The notes beneath the pieces were generated by a model. The model did not search any database. It saw nothing but the letters and a program-made list of their open reading frames with translations, and was not told where the DNA came from. Positions 1-5,817 of a stretch of DNA of 36,495 bases are shown here, one piece after another. The number at the start of each line of letters is the position of its first letter. Position 1 is the first letter of the stretch. The DNA lies in contig JAGVWK010000003.1 of the NCBI GenBank assembly GCA_018304295.1, positions 1-36,495 on the forward strand, read 5' to 3'. The DNA comes from Microcaldota archaeon. Lineage in GTDB: Archaea > Micrarchaeota > Micrarchaeia > Anstonellales > Anstonellaceae. Both the position numbers and the translations under genes were made by a program.

Positions 1-1
1 T

Positions 2-247
2 GCGGTCCTTATCGGGGTGCCGCTTTACTCCAATGCTGCCGGCACGATACCGATAGTGCAGGCGCTCATGGGAAAAGGCATGGCGCTTGGCACTGCGCTT
101 GCGTTCATGATGAGCATCACCGCGCTCTCCCTGCCTGAAATGGTCATTTTGAGGAGGGTGCTGAAACCGAAGCTCATTGCAATATTTGCAGGCATACTTG
201 CAATTTCCTTTATTATTGTGGGGCTGCTCTTCAATGCGGTTTTTTAG
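2..247 (+). CDS. Permease C-terminus (YraQ/DUF318-like), partial
   Basis: The reading frame is open from the left edge of the window, so only the last 81 or so residues are visible. They begin with GVPLYSNAAGTIPI and continue into two hydrophobic segments that end in a short hydrophobic tail. The Gly-Val-Pro-Leu-Tyr...Gly-Thr-Ile-Pro pattern followed by a Gly-Lys-Gly turn is typical of the second half of UPF0718/YraQ-type inner-membrane permeases. Substrate is unknown. A GTG at 17 could be misread as a start, but the frame clearly extends upstream. Assignment rests on pattern memory, so the family call is moderate. Confidence 0.65.
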   Translation, partial: AVLIGVPLYSNAAGTIPIVQALMGKGMALGTALAFMMSITALSLPEMVILRRVLKPKLIAIFAGILAISFIIVGLLFNAVF

Positions 248-307
248 TGCCGGGAAATAAGATGCGCATTTGTGCAAAAAAGAATGGAAGGAATAAAAAC
301 GCGCCCG

Positions 308-315
308 TATATAGA
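308..315 (+). promoter_or_regulatory. TATA-like box before the tRNA-Leu-like foldback
   Basis: The run TATATAGA lies about 16 bases before the tRNA-like segment that starts at 328. That is closer than the usual archaeal spacing of about 26, so it may drive a start inside the segment or be fortuitous. Confidence 0.35.
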
Positions 316-327
316 TAACACTCAATT

Positions 328-416
328 GCAGGGGTAGCAAAGCTTGGTCAAATACCTAAACCGCGGAGGGGGACACCCCCTCCCCAGTTTTAGGTTTAAT
401 CCTGACCCTCCCCCGC
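328..416 (+). repeat. 89-bp foldback beginning with a copied tRNA-Leu 5' end
   Basis: Positions 328-353 are identical to 453-478, the first 26 bases of the downstream tRNA-Leu(CAG). The copy then diverges into GC-rich sequence in which almost the whole segment folds back on itself. GCAGGGG (328) faces CCCCCGC (410-416), GGTCA faces TGACC, ACCTAAA faces TTTAGGT, and a GGAGGGGG/CCCCCTCC core closes on ACA. The length resembles a class II tRNA, but there is no anticodon arm, the D stem is broken and no standard T loop exists. It is best described as a tRNA-derived pseudogene or palindromic insertion. On the minus strand the terminal pairing is slightly better, with a G-U wobble in place of A-C. 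Confidence 0.6.
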
Positions 417-452
417 TTGCTTTTATTTGTTTATGAACTAAAGTTATGTAAA

Positions 453-668
453 GCAGGGGTAGCAAAGCTTGGTCAAATGCGCAGGACTCAGAGAACCCTT
501 TTGCTCGCTCCAGATGGGTACGCTCGCAACAAGCTTTTTCGCTTCGGCGAAAAAGATGCGCCTTTTTGCCTTCAGGCAAAAAGTGCGAAGCGTTCACGGA
601 AAAATGGCAAGAGGGTTTCGGTAATCCTGTCGGTTAGCCGTTCGAGGGTTCAAATCCCTTCCCCTGCA
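453..668 (+). tRNA. tRNA-Leu(CAG) with a 131-nt anticodon-loop intron
   Basis: The acceptor GCAGGGG (453-459) pairs with CCCCTGC (661-667), followed by A73, as expected for Leu. The D stem is GCA/TGC. The anticodon stem CAGGA (482-486) pairs with TCCTG (625-629) and the anticodon CAG is at 489-491. A long variable arm precedes the T stem and the loop TTCAAAT. The intron is placed at 493-623, between positions 37 and 38. A BHB forms with 3-nt bulges GAG and TAA and an outer helix AACCC (494-498) with GGGTT (613-617). The central four-pair helix has one C-C mismatch at anticodon base 34. The mature length is 85 nt. An AT-rich box centred near 428 lies about 25 bases upstream. Confidence 0.9.
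493..623 (+). other. tRNA-Leu(CAG) intron, family A
   Basis: This is the BHB-type intron, 131 nt. It contains three hairpins: one around the TCCAGATGGG loop, a GCTTTTTCGC/GCGAAAAAG hairpin on TTCG, and a CTTTTTGCC/GGCAAAAAG hairpin on TTCA. About 95 bases in the core are nearly identical to the first intron of tRNA-Ser(GGA) at 17088-17232. No endonuclease-like protein is encoded; open frames here look compositional. Confidence 0.8.
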
Positions 669-791
669 TTTTTGCTTGCAAAAATGCGGCGCCTTGGCTT
701 AAGGCCAAGTGTCGCCTGCACTTACCTTTTGCCTGAGTGCGGTCCTTTTTTGAGCACTGAGCTATGCCCTATTCCCTGATGGCAAGCATCA
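669..791. other. Convergent intergenic spacer with two hairpins
   Basis: This lies between the 3' end of tRNA-Leu and the end of the Fic gene. A TTTTTGC/GCAAAAA inverted repeat sits at about 669-684 and a GGCG..CTTGGC/GCCAAG..CGCC hairpin at about 690-717. They may help terminate transcription from either side. No gene is seen. Confidence 0.4.
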
Positions 792-1349
792 CTATTTCCC
801 TTTGGCTGATGCAATGTATTCCTCGCCAAGCTTTTGCACGAACCAATCCGCCAGCTTTTCGAATTTTTGGGTGTTTTGCGCATACTGGAGCTCCTTCACA
901 TAGGGGATGGTGTCCCTGACATTTATGTTGACTGGTGGATACCCGTTGCGCATGAGGATAAGGTTGGTCAGCAGCCTTGCGACCCTCCAGTTGCCATCCC
1001 CGAACGGATGCACCTCTATGAATTTTAAGTGCGTGATTGCCGCAAGCTCTATCGGATGGAGCCTTCTTTTGTTTTTGGCATACCATCCGAGGAATTCCCC
1101 GAATTTTCCAACGACTTCCTTTTCTGACGGCGGCATCCAGTTCGCTCCCTCTATCCTAACTGGATAGTTTCTTATCCTGCCTCCCTCAGAGTCATCTATA
1201 TTTGCCATCATCATCTTGTGGAGATTGAGTATGAGGCGTTTTGAGACATCAGAATAGTTTTCAGGAGTAAAAACGATTTTGGATGCGTGCTCAAAATTAA
1301 ACAAAAGACTGAATTTGAAAATTTTGTGCAATTTTTTCAGGCGAGCCAC
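792..1349 (-). CDS. Fic domain protein, short
   Basis: Fic enzymes usually transfer AMP (or another nucleotide or phosphate moiety) to a hydroxyl side chain of a target protein. The signature HPFGDGNWRVAR lies at residues 114-125 and keeps the catalytic His, the Asp and the Asn-x-Arg pattern. The usual Gly of HPFxDGNGR is replaced by Trp. The preceding EIRxxPV-like flap is present as RIRNYPVRIEG (58-68). At 185 residues it is short, and no clear inhibitory helix of the (S/T)xxxE(G/N) type is visible at the N terminus. It starts 15 bases after the decarboxylase gene ends, so it is probably the third gene of the mevalonate operon. Whether the Trp variant is active cannot be told from sequence. 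Confidence 0.85.
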   Translation of the reverse strand: MARLKKLHKIFKFSLLFNFEHASKIVFTPENYSDVSKRLILNLHKMMMANIDDSEGGRIRNYPVRIEGANWMPPSEKEVVGKFGEFLGWYAKNKRRLHPIELAAITHLKFIEVHPFGDGNWRVARLLTNLILMRNGYPPVNINVRDTIPYVKELQYAQNTQKFEKLADWFVQKLGEEYIASAKGK

Positions 1350-1364
1350 ATAAATTTTAAGCTC

Positions 1365-2363
1365 TTACTTTGCAGGGGCTTCAAGGACGCGCGGCCCTTC
1401 CCCCACGCCGCACGTGAAAAGCTTTTGCACGCCAGCAACTTTGCTAAGCGCGTTTTTAACTTCCGCAGCATGCGCTTTTGTAGTGTACACGTGCGCGTTT
1501 GGGCCTGCGTCAAAAGTGTAGCCGCACACGTTTTCCCCATGCGTTTTGTTAAGGGATTCCACTGCGCGCACTATTTCGCGAGAAACATTGTTCATGTAGC
1601 GCAGGGGCGGCTTTGTGTCAGCCATGCATGCGTGCATGCTGGCGCTTTCCTCCATTGCGATTGCAAAGAAAGAATGCGCGTCCCTTTTTTTTATCGCCTT
1701 CTCCATTCTTGCTGTGCGCTCAGGCAGCTCTGCAAGCCTTTTTTTGAAAAGCGCGCTTGTTTGCACTGTGAGTTGCATCCCCTCCGCGGAGCCGACGGCC
1801 TTTTCGCCCGCATCAACAACTGCGGCAATATTGAGCAGCCCCTCCCAGTGCGAGGCGGGTGCAAGCTGCACGGCGTATGAGTCAAGCCCGTTCTTTTGTT
1901 CCCCGGCGTTCCATTGCACAAAGCCGCCAAGCACACTCCTGCATGCGGAGCCTGAGGAAACGCGCGCAAGGCGCGAGAGAGCGTCGGGCCCAAGATGCAG
2001 CGCAAGGGCCGCGTCTGCCGCCACCGCAAGGGCGGCAAAGCCGGAGGCGGACGAGGCAAAGCCAGCCTTTGTCGGGAAAAAGTTTTCGCTTTGCACCCTG
2101 CATTTTTCGCCTGCGCACGCAAGCTTTCGCACTTGATTTATTATCTTGAGCACGCGCGTGTGCCCATCCCCGCCCAGCTCCTTTCCGTTAAGGAATGCAC
2201 TGTCTTTTTTGAAATCCCCAAATTCCACGCGCGTGCGCGTGCGCAGGGAGAAATCCATTGTAACTGAGATGCTGCTGTTGAGCGGAAGCACAAGGGCGCT
2301 ATCGCGCATGCCCCAGTATTTTATCACGGCGATGTTGGGAGTTGCCTCTGCGATTGCGTGCAT
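1365..2363 (-). CDS. mvaD: Diphosphomevalonate decarboxylase
   Basis: This GHMP-superfamily enzyme makes isopentenyl diphosphate from mevalonate diphosphate with ATP, releasing CO2. Visible landmarks are ATPNIAVIKYWG at residues 7-18, LNSSISVT shortly after, GSACRSVLGGF in the middle and FDAGPNAHV near residue 280, the segment that carries the catalytic Asp in characterised enzymes. Length (332) fits the family. The close match to bacterial/eukaryotic decarboxylase motifs favours the diphosphate substrate. A phosphomevalonate decarboxylase, which would feed the adjacent kinase, cannot be excluded. It follows the isopentenyl phosphate kinase gene by 18 bases. Confidence 0.9.
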   Translation of the reverse strand: MHAIAEATPNIAVIKYWGMRDSALVLPLNSSISVTMDFSLRTRTRVEFGDFKKDSAFLNGKELGGDGHTRVLKIINQVRKLACAGEKCRVQSENFFPTKAGFASSASGFAALAVAADAALALHLGPDALSRLARVSSGSACRSVLGGFVQWNAGEQKNGLDSYAVQLAPASHWEGLLNIAAVVDAGEKAVGSAEGMQLTVQTSALFKKRLAELPERTARMEKAIKKRDAHSFFAIAMEESASMHACMADTKPPLRYMNNVSREIVRAVESLNKTHGENVCGYTFDAGPNAHVYTTKAHAAEVKNALSKVAGVQKLFTCGVGEGPRVLEAPAK

Positions 2364-2381
2364 GGAACCAACTTTGCAAAT

Positions 2382-3134
2382 TCAGTTTATCCTTGTGCAA
2401 ACTGCATTTTTGCCAAGCAGCACGTTGCGCACCACGTGTGGCTTGCTGCCGTTTGCAATAAAGGCGGGTTTTTTTGCCTTGAGAAGCTCAAGGAGCTTTC
2501 CGCGCATCCCGCCGGTTACGTCCGCATGGTTGGAGTTTCCAACATGCATGAGGATGCTGGGCGCATTTTTACTGTTTATTTCGCGCACAAGGGCCTTGCC
2601 TGCGTAAATGCCATCAACGTTTGTGAAGAGCACGAGGCGGCGGGCTTTTTTTGCAAGCGCGCTTATTATTGCGTCGCCTGAGAGCACGCAGCCGCCGAGC
2701 GCATCATCAATTACAACGTCCCCGTAGAGCACCGGAGTTATGCCAAGGGAAAGAAGAGAATCAATTGCATCAGTGCAAAACTCGGTAATTTTTTTGTTTT
2801 TCGTTCTCACTATTGCAAGCGGCGGGATGCTTGCGCACGGGACGCCTGCGCGCATGAGTTCGGATGCGACGAGTGCTGAAAGCTTCTGCACGCTTTGGTG
2901 CGTCTTTGCAAATCCTTGCGCCTGCAAAGGGGTGCGAACGCCATTGCGTATTTTGTATTTGAGAACGTGCGGATGCCCAAAAGACCCTGCCCCGTGCACT
3001 ATTATGAGCGGCTCGCGTGATTTTTTGCGCGCGTATGCTATCTCTTTGCAAAGCGCGCGAAGTGCCGGACTGTTCGCCTTTTCAAATCCGCCCTTGCGCG
3101 TTATCACGCTGCCGCCAAGCTTTACTATTTGCAT
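2382..3134 (-). CDS. Isopentenyl phosphate kinase
   Basis: This amino acid kinase-fold enzyme phosphorylates isopentenyl phosphate to isopentenyl diphosphate in the archaeal mevalonate route. The protein opens with MQIVKLGGSVIT, the Lys-Leu-Gly-Gly-Ser nucleotide-binding start, followed near residue 47 by HGAGSFGH, whose first His is the substrate-binding residue of the family. GDVVIDDALGG and an FTNVDGIY segment complete the fold. The ATG at 3134 is chosen because the conserved N-terminus begins there; the frame runs further upstream into the tRNA-Pro gene but shows no homology. Length is 250 residues. It is first in an operon with the decarboxylase and the Fic gene. Confidence 0.9.
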   Translation of the reverse strand: MQIVKLGGSVITRKGGFEKANSPALRALCKEIAYARKKSREPLIIVHGAGSFGHPHVLKYKIRNGVRTPLQAQGFAKTHQSVQKLSALVASELMRAGVPCASIPPLAIVRTKNKKITEFCTDAIDSLLSLGITPVLYGDVVIDDALGGCVLSGDAIISALAKKARRLVLFTNVDGIYAGKALVREINSKNAPSILMHVGNSNHADVTGGMRGKLLELLKAKKPAFIANGSKPHVVRNVLLGKNAVCTRIN

Positions 3135-3169
3135 AAATGAATCTGGGGCAGGAAACAATAAAAAGAAAA

Positions 3170-3337
3170 TGGGGCCACCGTGATTTTCAACAGAGGTTTC
3201 AAAGCCCGACACCTTTGATTTCGAAGAGGGGGTGAAACCTCAGGGGGACTTTCGGTAAGCATTGGTTCCCCCTAGGTGTTTGAACACGGACCGCCGCGTC
3301 CCGAACGCGGAAGCATACCAGGTTAGCACATGGCCCC
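3170..3337 (-). tRNA. tRNA-Pro(CGG) with a 95-nt T-loop intron
   Basis: Acceptor GGGGCCA (3337-3331) pairs with TGGCCCC, with A73 at 3170. The anticodon stem is CCGCG/CGCGG with loop TTCGGGA, giving anticodon CGG. The T stem CCGTG pairs with CACGG, but its loop is interrupted. The sequence TTCA-AAC ... TGAA-AAT forms a BHB: a four-pair helix TTCA/TGAA flanked by 3-nt bulges AAC and AAT on top of the T stem. Cutting after the second base of each bulge removes 3184-3278 and restores the consensus loop TTCAAAT. Mature length is 73 nt. AT-rich TTTAAA centred near 3373 is a candidate promoter. Confidence 0.9.
3184..3278 (-). other. tRNA-Pro(CGG) T-loop intron, family B
   Basis: The 95-nt intron lies between positions 59 and 60. 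It folds as AGGGGGA/TCCCCCT closing an 18-nt loop that holds CCGAAA, followed by GAGGTTTC/GAAACCTC enclosing a second domain. The T-loop intron of tRNA-Ser at 16961-17055 has the same length, the same position, the same two-domain layout and shared sequence blocks (GGGGAAC, CCGAAA, CCCCTCTTCG). Confidence 0.85.
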
Positions 3338-3426
3338 GATAAAGTGAGGTTATATGCCACAAAGAGGTTTAAATTCGTGCGTTTTTTTACTTGCGCGCGC
3401 AGCCCCCGACGGCAAAAAAGGCAAGG

Positions 3427-3434
3427 ATTTAAAA
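3427..3434 (+). promoter_or_regulatory. TATA-like box of the DUF4389 gene
   Basis: TTTAAAAA stands about 50 bases before the ATG at 3480. With the usual spacing, transcription would start near 3456 and leave a short leader that contains the ribosome binding site GAGGTGAT just before the start codon. Confidence 0.45.
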
Positions 3435-3479
3435 AACTCTCCCTTAAGATGGATATAACAGTTATGAAGAGGTGATTTG

Positions 3480-3755
3480 ATGAAAACCGTAAAATATGAA
3501 GTAACGTATAGGGAGCAGGCAAGCAGGCTTGAGCTTGTGGTGCGCTGGGTATGGTCCATTCCTTCGTTCGTAGTGTTGGCATTGCTTGGGATATTGTCCG
3601 CCATAGCGGCGTTTTTGCAGTTCTTCCACGTGCTCATATTAGGCAAGAGGAACAGGACGCTTTATGACTGGACGCTCATGTACGTTGCGTATTATGTCAA
3701 ATGGGCAAGCTATTTTTACCTCACTGACGAGCGCAGCCCAATAATGCCGGGATAA
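3480..3755 (+). CDS. DUF4389 small membrane protein
   Basis: The product is 91 residues with one strong and one weaker hydrophobic stretch. A charged N-terminus ending in RLELVVRWVWSIP leads into a long membrane segment, then LGKRNRTLYDWTL and a second amphipathic stretch, and it closes with YLTDERSPIMPG. The pattern RW..IPS, a Phe-rich middle, a Gly-Lys-Arg turn and a Leu-Thr-Asp-Glu-Arg-x-Pro ending matches DUF4389 proteins. Function is unknown. ATG at 3480 is chosen over the in-frame TTG at 3477 because GAGGTGAT is well placed before it. The gene stands alone, between the divergent tRNA-Pro and the pyrimidine tract. Confidence 0.8.
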   Translation: MKTVKYEVTYREQASRLELVVRWVWSIPSFVVLALLGILSAIAAFLQFFHVLILGKRNRTLYDWTLMYVAYYVKWASYFYLTDERSPIMPG

Positions 3756-3915
3756 GTTCTCCTTTCTTTTTTGTTTCTTTTTTCATTGGCTTGTTTTTTC
3801 TTTTTTCTTCCTGTTTTCTTTGCATTTTCGTTCTTTTTCTTTTGCCTTCTTTTTATTTTTTCTTCCTGTTTTTGCGTTTTGATTTCTTTTTGTTTCTTTT
3901 TTCATTGGCTTGCTT
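3756..3915 (+). repeat. Pyrimidine tract with a ~30-bp direct repeat
   Basis: About 150 bases are almost entirely T and C on the plus strand. A unit reading TTTCTTTTT-GTTTC-TTTTTT followed by CATTGGCTTG occurs at 3763-3793 and again at 3883-3912, and TTCTTCCTGTTTT occurs twice in between. T-runs downstream of the DUF4389 gene would terminate archaeal transcription. The repeat structure goes beyond a simple terminator. Confidence 0.75.
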
Positions 3916-3946
3916 TTTTGGCGGGCTTCCGGAAATCTGCGGAACA

Positions 3947-3953
3947 TTAATAA
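3947..3953 (+). promoter_or_regulatory. TATA box for a leaderless argS transcript
   Basis: TTAATAA is centred 26 bases before the ATG at 3976, the standard distance from TATA box to transcription start. No ribosome binding site precedes the ATG, so a leaderless mRNA is likely. Confidence 0.6.
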
Positions 3954-3975
3954 GTTTGAGATTGGACAGCAAACC

Positions 3976-5811
3976 ATGCGGGGCATGCGCGATGAACTTT
4001 ATTCTGCGGTTGCAAAATTGGTAGCGCAGGCAGCGGGCTGCGCGCAGGAAGAGGCGCTTACAAGCCTTGAGAAGCCAAGGGGGCAGTTCGGGGATGTAAG
4101 CTCAAAGATTGCGTTTGAAATCGCAAAAAGGGAAAAGAAAAACCCCGTGCAAATCGCGGCAGGCATTTGCGCAAAAATCGGAAAGCATGAATGGGTGGAA
4201 AAAGCGGCTGCAGCCGGGCCGTACCTAAACGTGCTGCTTTCGGATGCATTTTATGCGCAGCTTGCGCAGGGGATGGCGCAGGAAGGGGTGGCATTCGGCA
4301 GGGGAAGCGCAAAAAAAGGCAAAGTGCTCATTGAATTTCCTTCCGTGAACCCAAACAAGCCTTGGCACATCGGGCACTTGCGCAACGCGCTTTTGGGGGA
4401 CAGTGTTGCAAGGATGCTTTCTTTTGCAGGTGAAAACGTTGAGAGGCAGGATTATATTGATGATTTGGGGCTGCAGGTTGCGCAGTCAGTGTACGGCTTT
4501 TTGGAGTTCGGGGAGGAAGACTGGAAGAAATTTGACCACATGCTGGGGGAGCAATACGTGAAGGTTGCGAAAATGGTGGAAGATGCGGAAGTGGAGGAGA
4601 AGGTGCGCGCGCTGCTAAAGGAACTTGAGGGAGGGAAGTCCGCGCGCTGCGCGCAGGCAAGGCACATGGTGGAGCGCTGCGTTCTTGCGCAATATGAAAC
4701 CGCATACAAATTCGGCATTTTCCATGACGTGCTTGTTTTTGAGTCTGATATTATGCGCGAAATTTTCAGCGAGGGGCTTGCGCTGCTGCGCACAAACAGC
4801 GCGATAGTGCAGGAGGAGGGCGGGAAAAACTCCAGATGCCTTGTTGCAAAAATGCAGGGGGAGGAGTTTGAGGGCATGAAGTCGCCGGACAAGGTGCTCA
4901 TAAGAAGCGACGGCACTGCCACATATACCGGAAAAGACGTGATATTCCAGTTGTGGAAATTCGGGAAACTGGGAAGCAAATTCAAATATGCGCATTTTGC
5001 AAAACAGCCAAATGGAAAGGAGTGCTACAAGACAAGCGGCGAGGGAAGTGAAATGCATTTTGGCGGGGCGCAAAAAGTCATCAACGTAATTGGAATGGAA
5101 CAGGCTTACCCGCAGAAAGTGATTGCGGAAATATTCAGGCTCATGGGATTTGCGCAGGAGGCGGAAAATTCCGTGCACCTCTCTTATGAGCACGTGGGGC
5201 TTGCTGGGGGGAAATTCTCAGGAAGGGAGGGCAGCTGGAAGGGATTTACCGCGGATGAGCTTTTTGAAGAAGGGGAGAGGAGGGCTGCGGAAAAGATAAA
5301 TGGTGAAATGGAAGGGGAGGAAAAGAGGAAGATTGCGGCTGCGGTTGCTGCGGGCGCAATACGCTTTGCGCTTGTGGGGGTGAGCCCGCAGAAAAAAATA
5401 GTGTTTGACTGGGACAAGGCGCTTTCCTTGGAAGGGGACAGCGCCCCGTATGTAATGTATGCGCACGCAAGGTGCGCAAGGATACTTGAGAAGGCAAAAG
5501 GAGTTGCGGAAAAAGAATGGGATGTCGCGAATTACTCTTACAACAAGGAGGAGAAGGAACTTCTCAAGATGGCAATGGAGCTGCCGTTTGTTGCGCAAAA
5601 GGCGAGTGCTGAATGCCAGCCGCACGTATTGTGCGACTACCTTGTGGGGCTTGCCAGCATGCTGAACAAATTTTACAATTCTTCCCCGGTGCTTGCTGCT
5701 GATGTGCCAAAAGAGGCAAGGCAAGCAAGGCTGCAAATAGTAAAGGCTGCAAAAATTGCGCTTGCATGCGGGCTTGGGGCAATCGGAATAGAAGCGATTG
5801 AAAGGATGTAA
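3976..5811 (+). CDS. argS: Arginyl-tRNA synthetase
   Basis: This class I synthetase charges tRNA-Arg. The protein is 611 residues from this start. An N-terminal Arg-tRNA-synthetase domain with QFGDVSS near 38 leads to VNPNKPWHIGHLRNA, where HIGH is at 131-134. The catalytic domain continues with DYIDDLGLQ. The KMSKS equivalent is degenerate (KFSGREG), as is common in ArgRS. The C-terminal helical anticodon-binding domain holds YAHARCARIL and LNKFYNSSPVL. The ATG at 3976 is chosen because a TATA box sits 26 bases upstream; a second ATG lies at 3985. The gene converges with lon, leaving six bases between the stop codons. Confidence 0.95.
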   Translation: MRGMRDELYSAVAKLVAQAAGCAQEEALTSLEKPRGQFGDVSSKIAFEIAKREKKNPVQIAAGICAKIGKHEWVEKAAAAGPYLNVLLSDAFYAQLAQGMAQEGVAFGRGSAKKGKVLIEFPSVNPNKPWHIGHLRNALLGDSVARMLSFAGENVERQDYIDDLGLQVAQSVYGFLEFGEEDWKKFDHMLGEQYVKVAKMVEDAEVEEKVRALLKELEGGKSARCAQARHMVERCVLAQYETAYKFGIFHDVLVFESDIMREIFSEGLALLRTNSAIVQEEGGKNSRCLVAKMQGEEFEGMKSPDKVLIRSDGTATYTGKDVIFQLWKFGKLGSKFKYAHFAKQPNGKECYKTSGEGSEMHFGGAQKVINVIGMEQAYPQKVIAEIFRLMGFAQEAENSVHLSYEHVGLAGGKFSGREGSWKGFTADELFEEGERRAAEKINGEMEGEEKRKIAAAVAAGAIRFALVGVSPQKKIVFDWDKALSLEGDSAPYVMYAHARCARILEKAKGVAEKEWDVANYSYNKEEKELLKMAMELPFVAQKASAECQPHVLCDYLVGLASMLNKFYNSSPVLAADVPKEARQARLQIVKAAKIALACGLGAIGIEAIERM

Positions 5812-5817
5812 GTTTGC

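Noticed and set aside
328-416. A 5' half of a split tRNA gene
   Set aside because: A complete tRNA-Leu(CAG) with the same 5' end follows 125 bases later, no partner 3' half is seen, and the D stem of the copy is broken.
322-597. A protein coded on the minus strand across the tRNA-Leu intron, with a similar reading frame near 17110-17199
   Set aside because: The similarity comes from the shared intron core, which forms RNA hairpins. The frames have no start signal and no protein-like conservation beyond the nucleotide match.
493-623. Homing endonuclease or group I intron
   Set aside because: No LAGLIDADG-type segment exists and the introns are only 95-145 nt, with BHB boundaries.
3783-4024. 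Phe-rich or Lys-rich peptides from the pyrimidine tract
   Set aside because: They reflect T/C composition only and lack any family resemblance.
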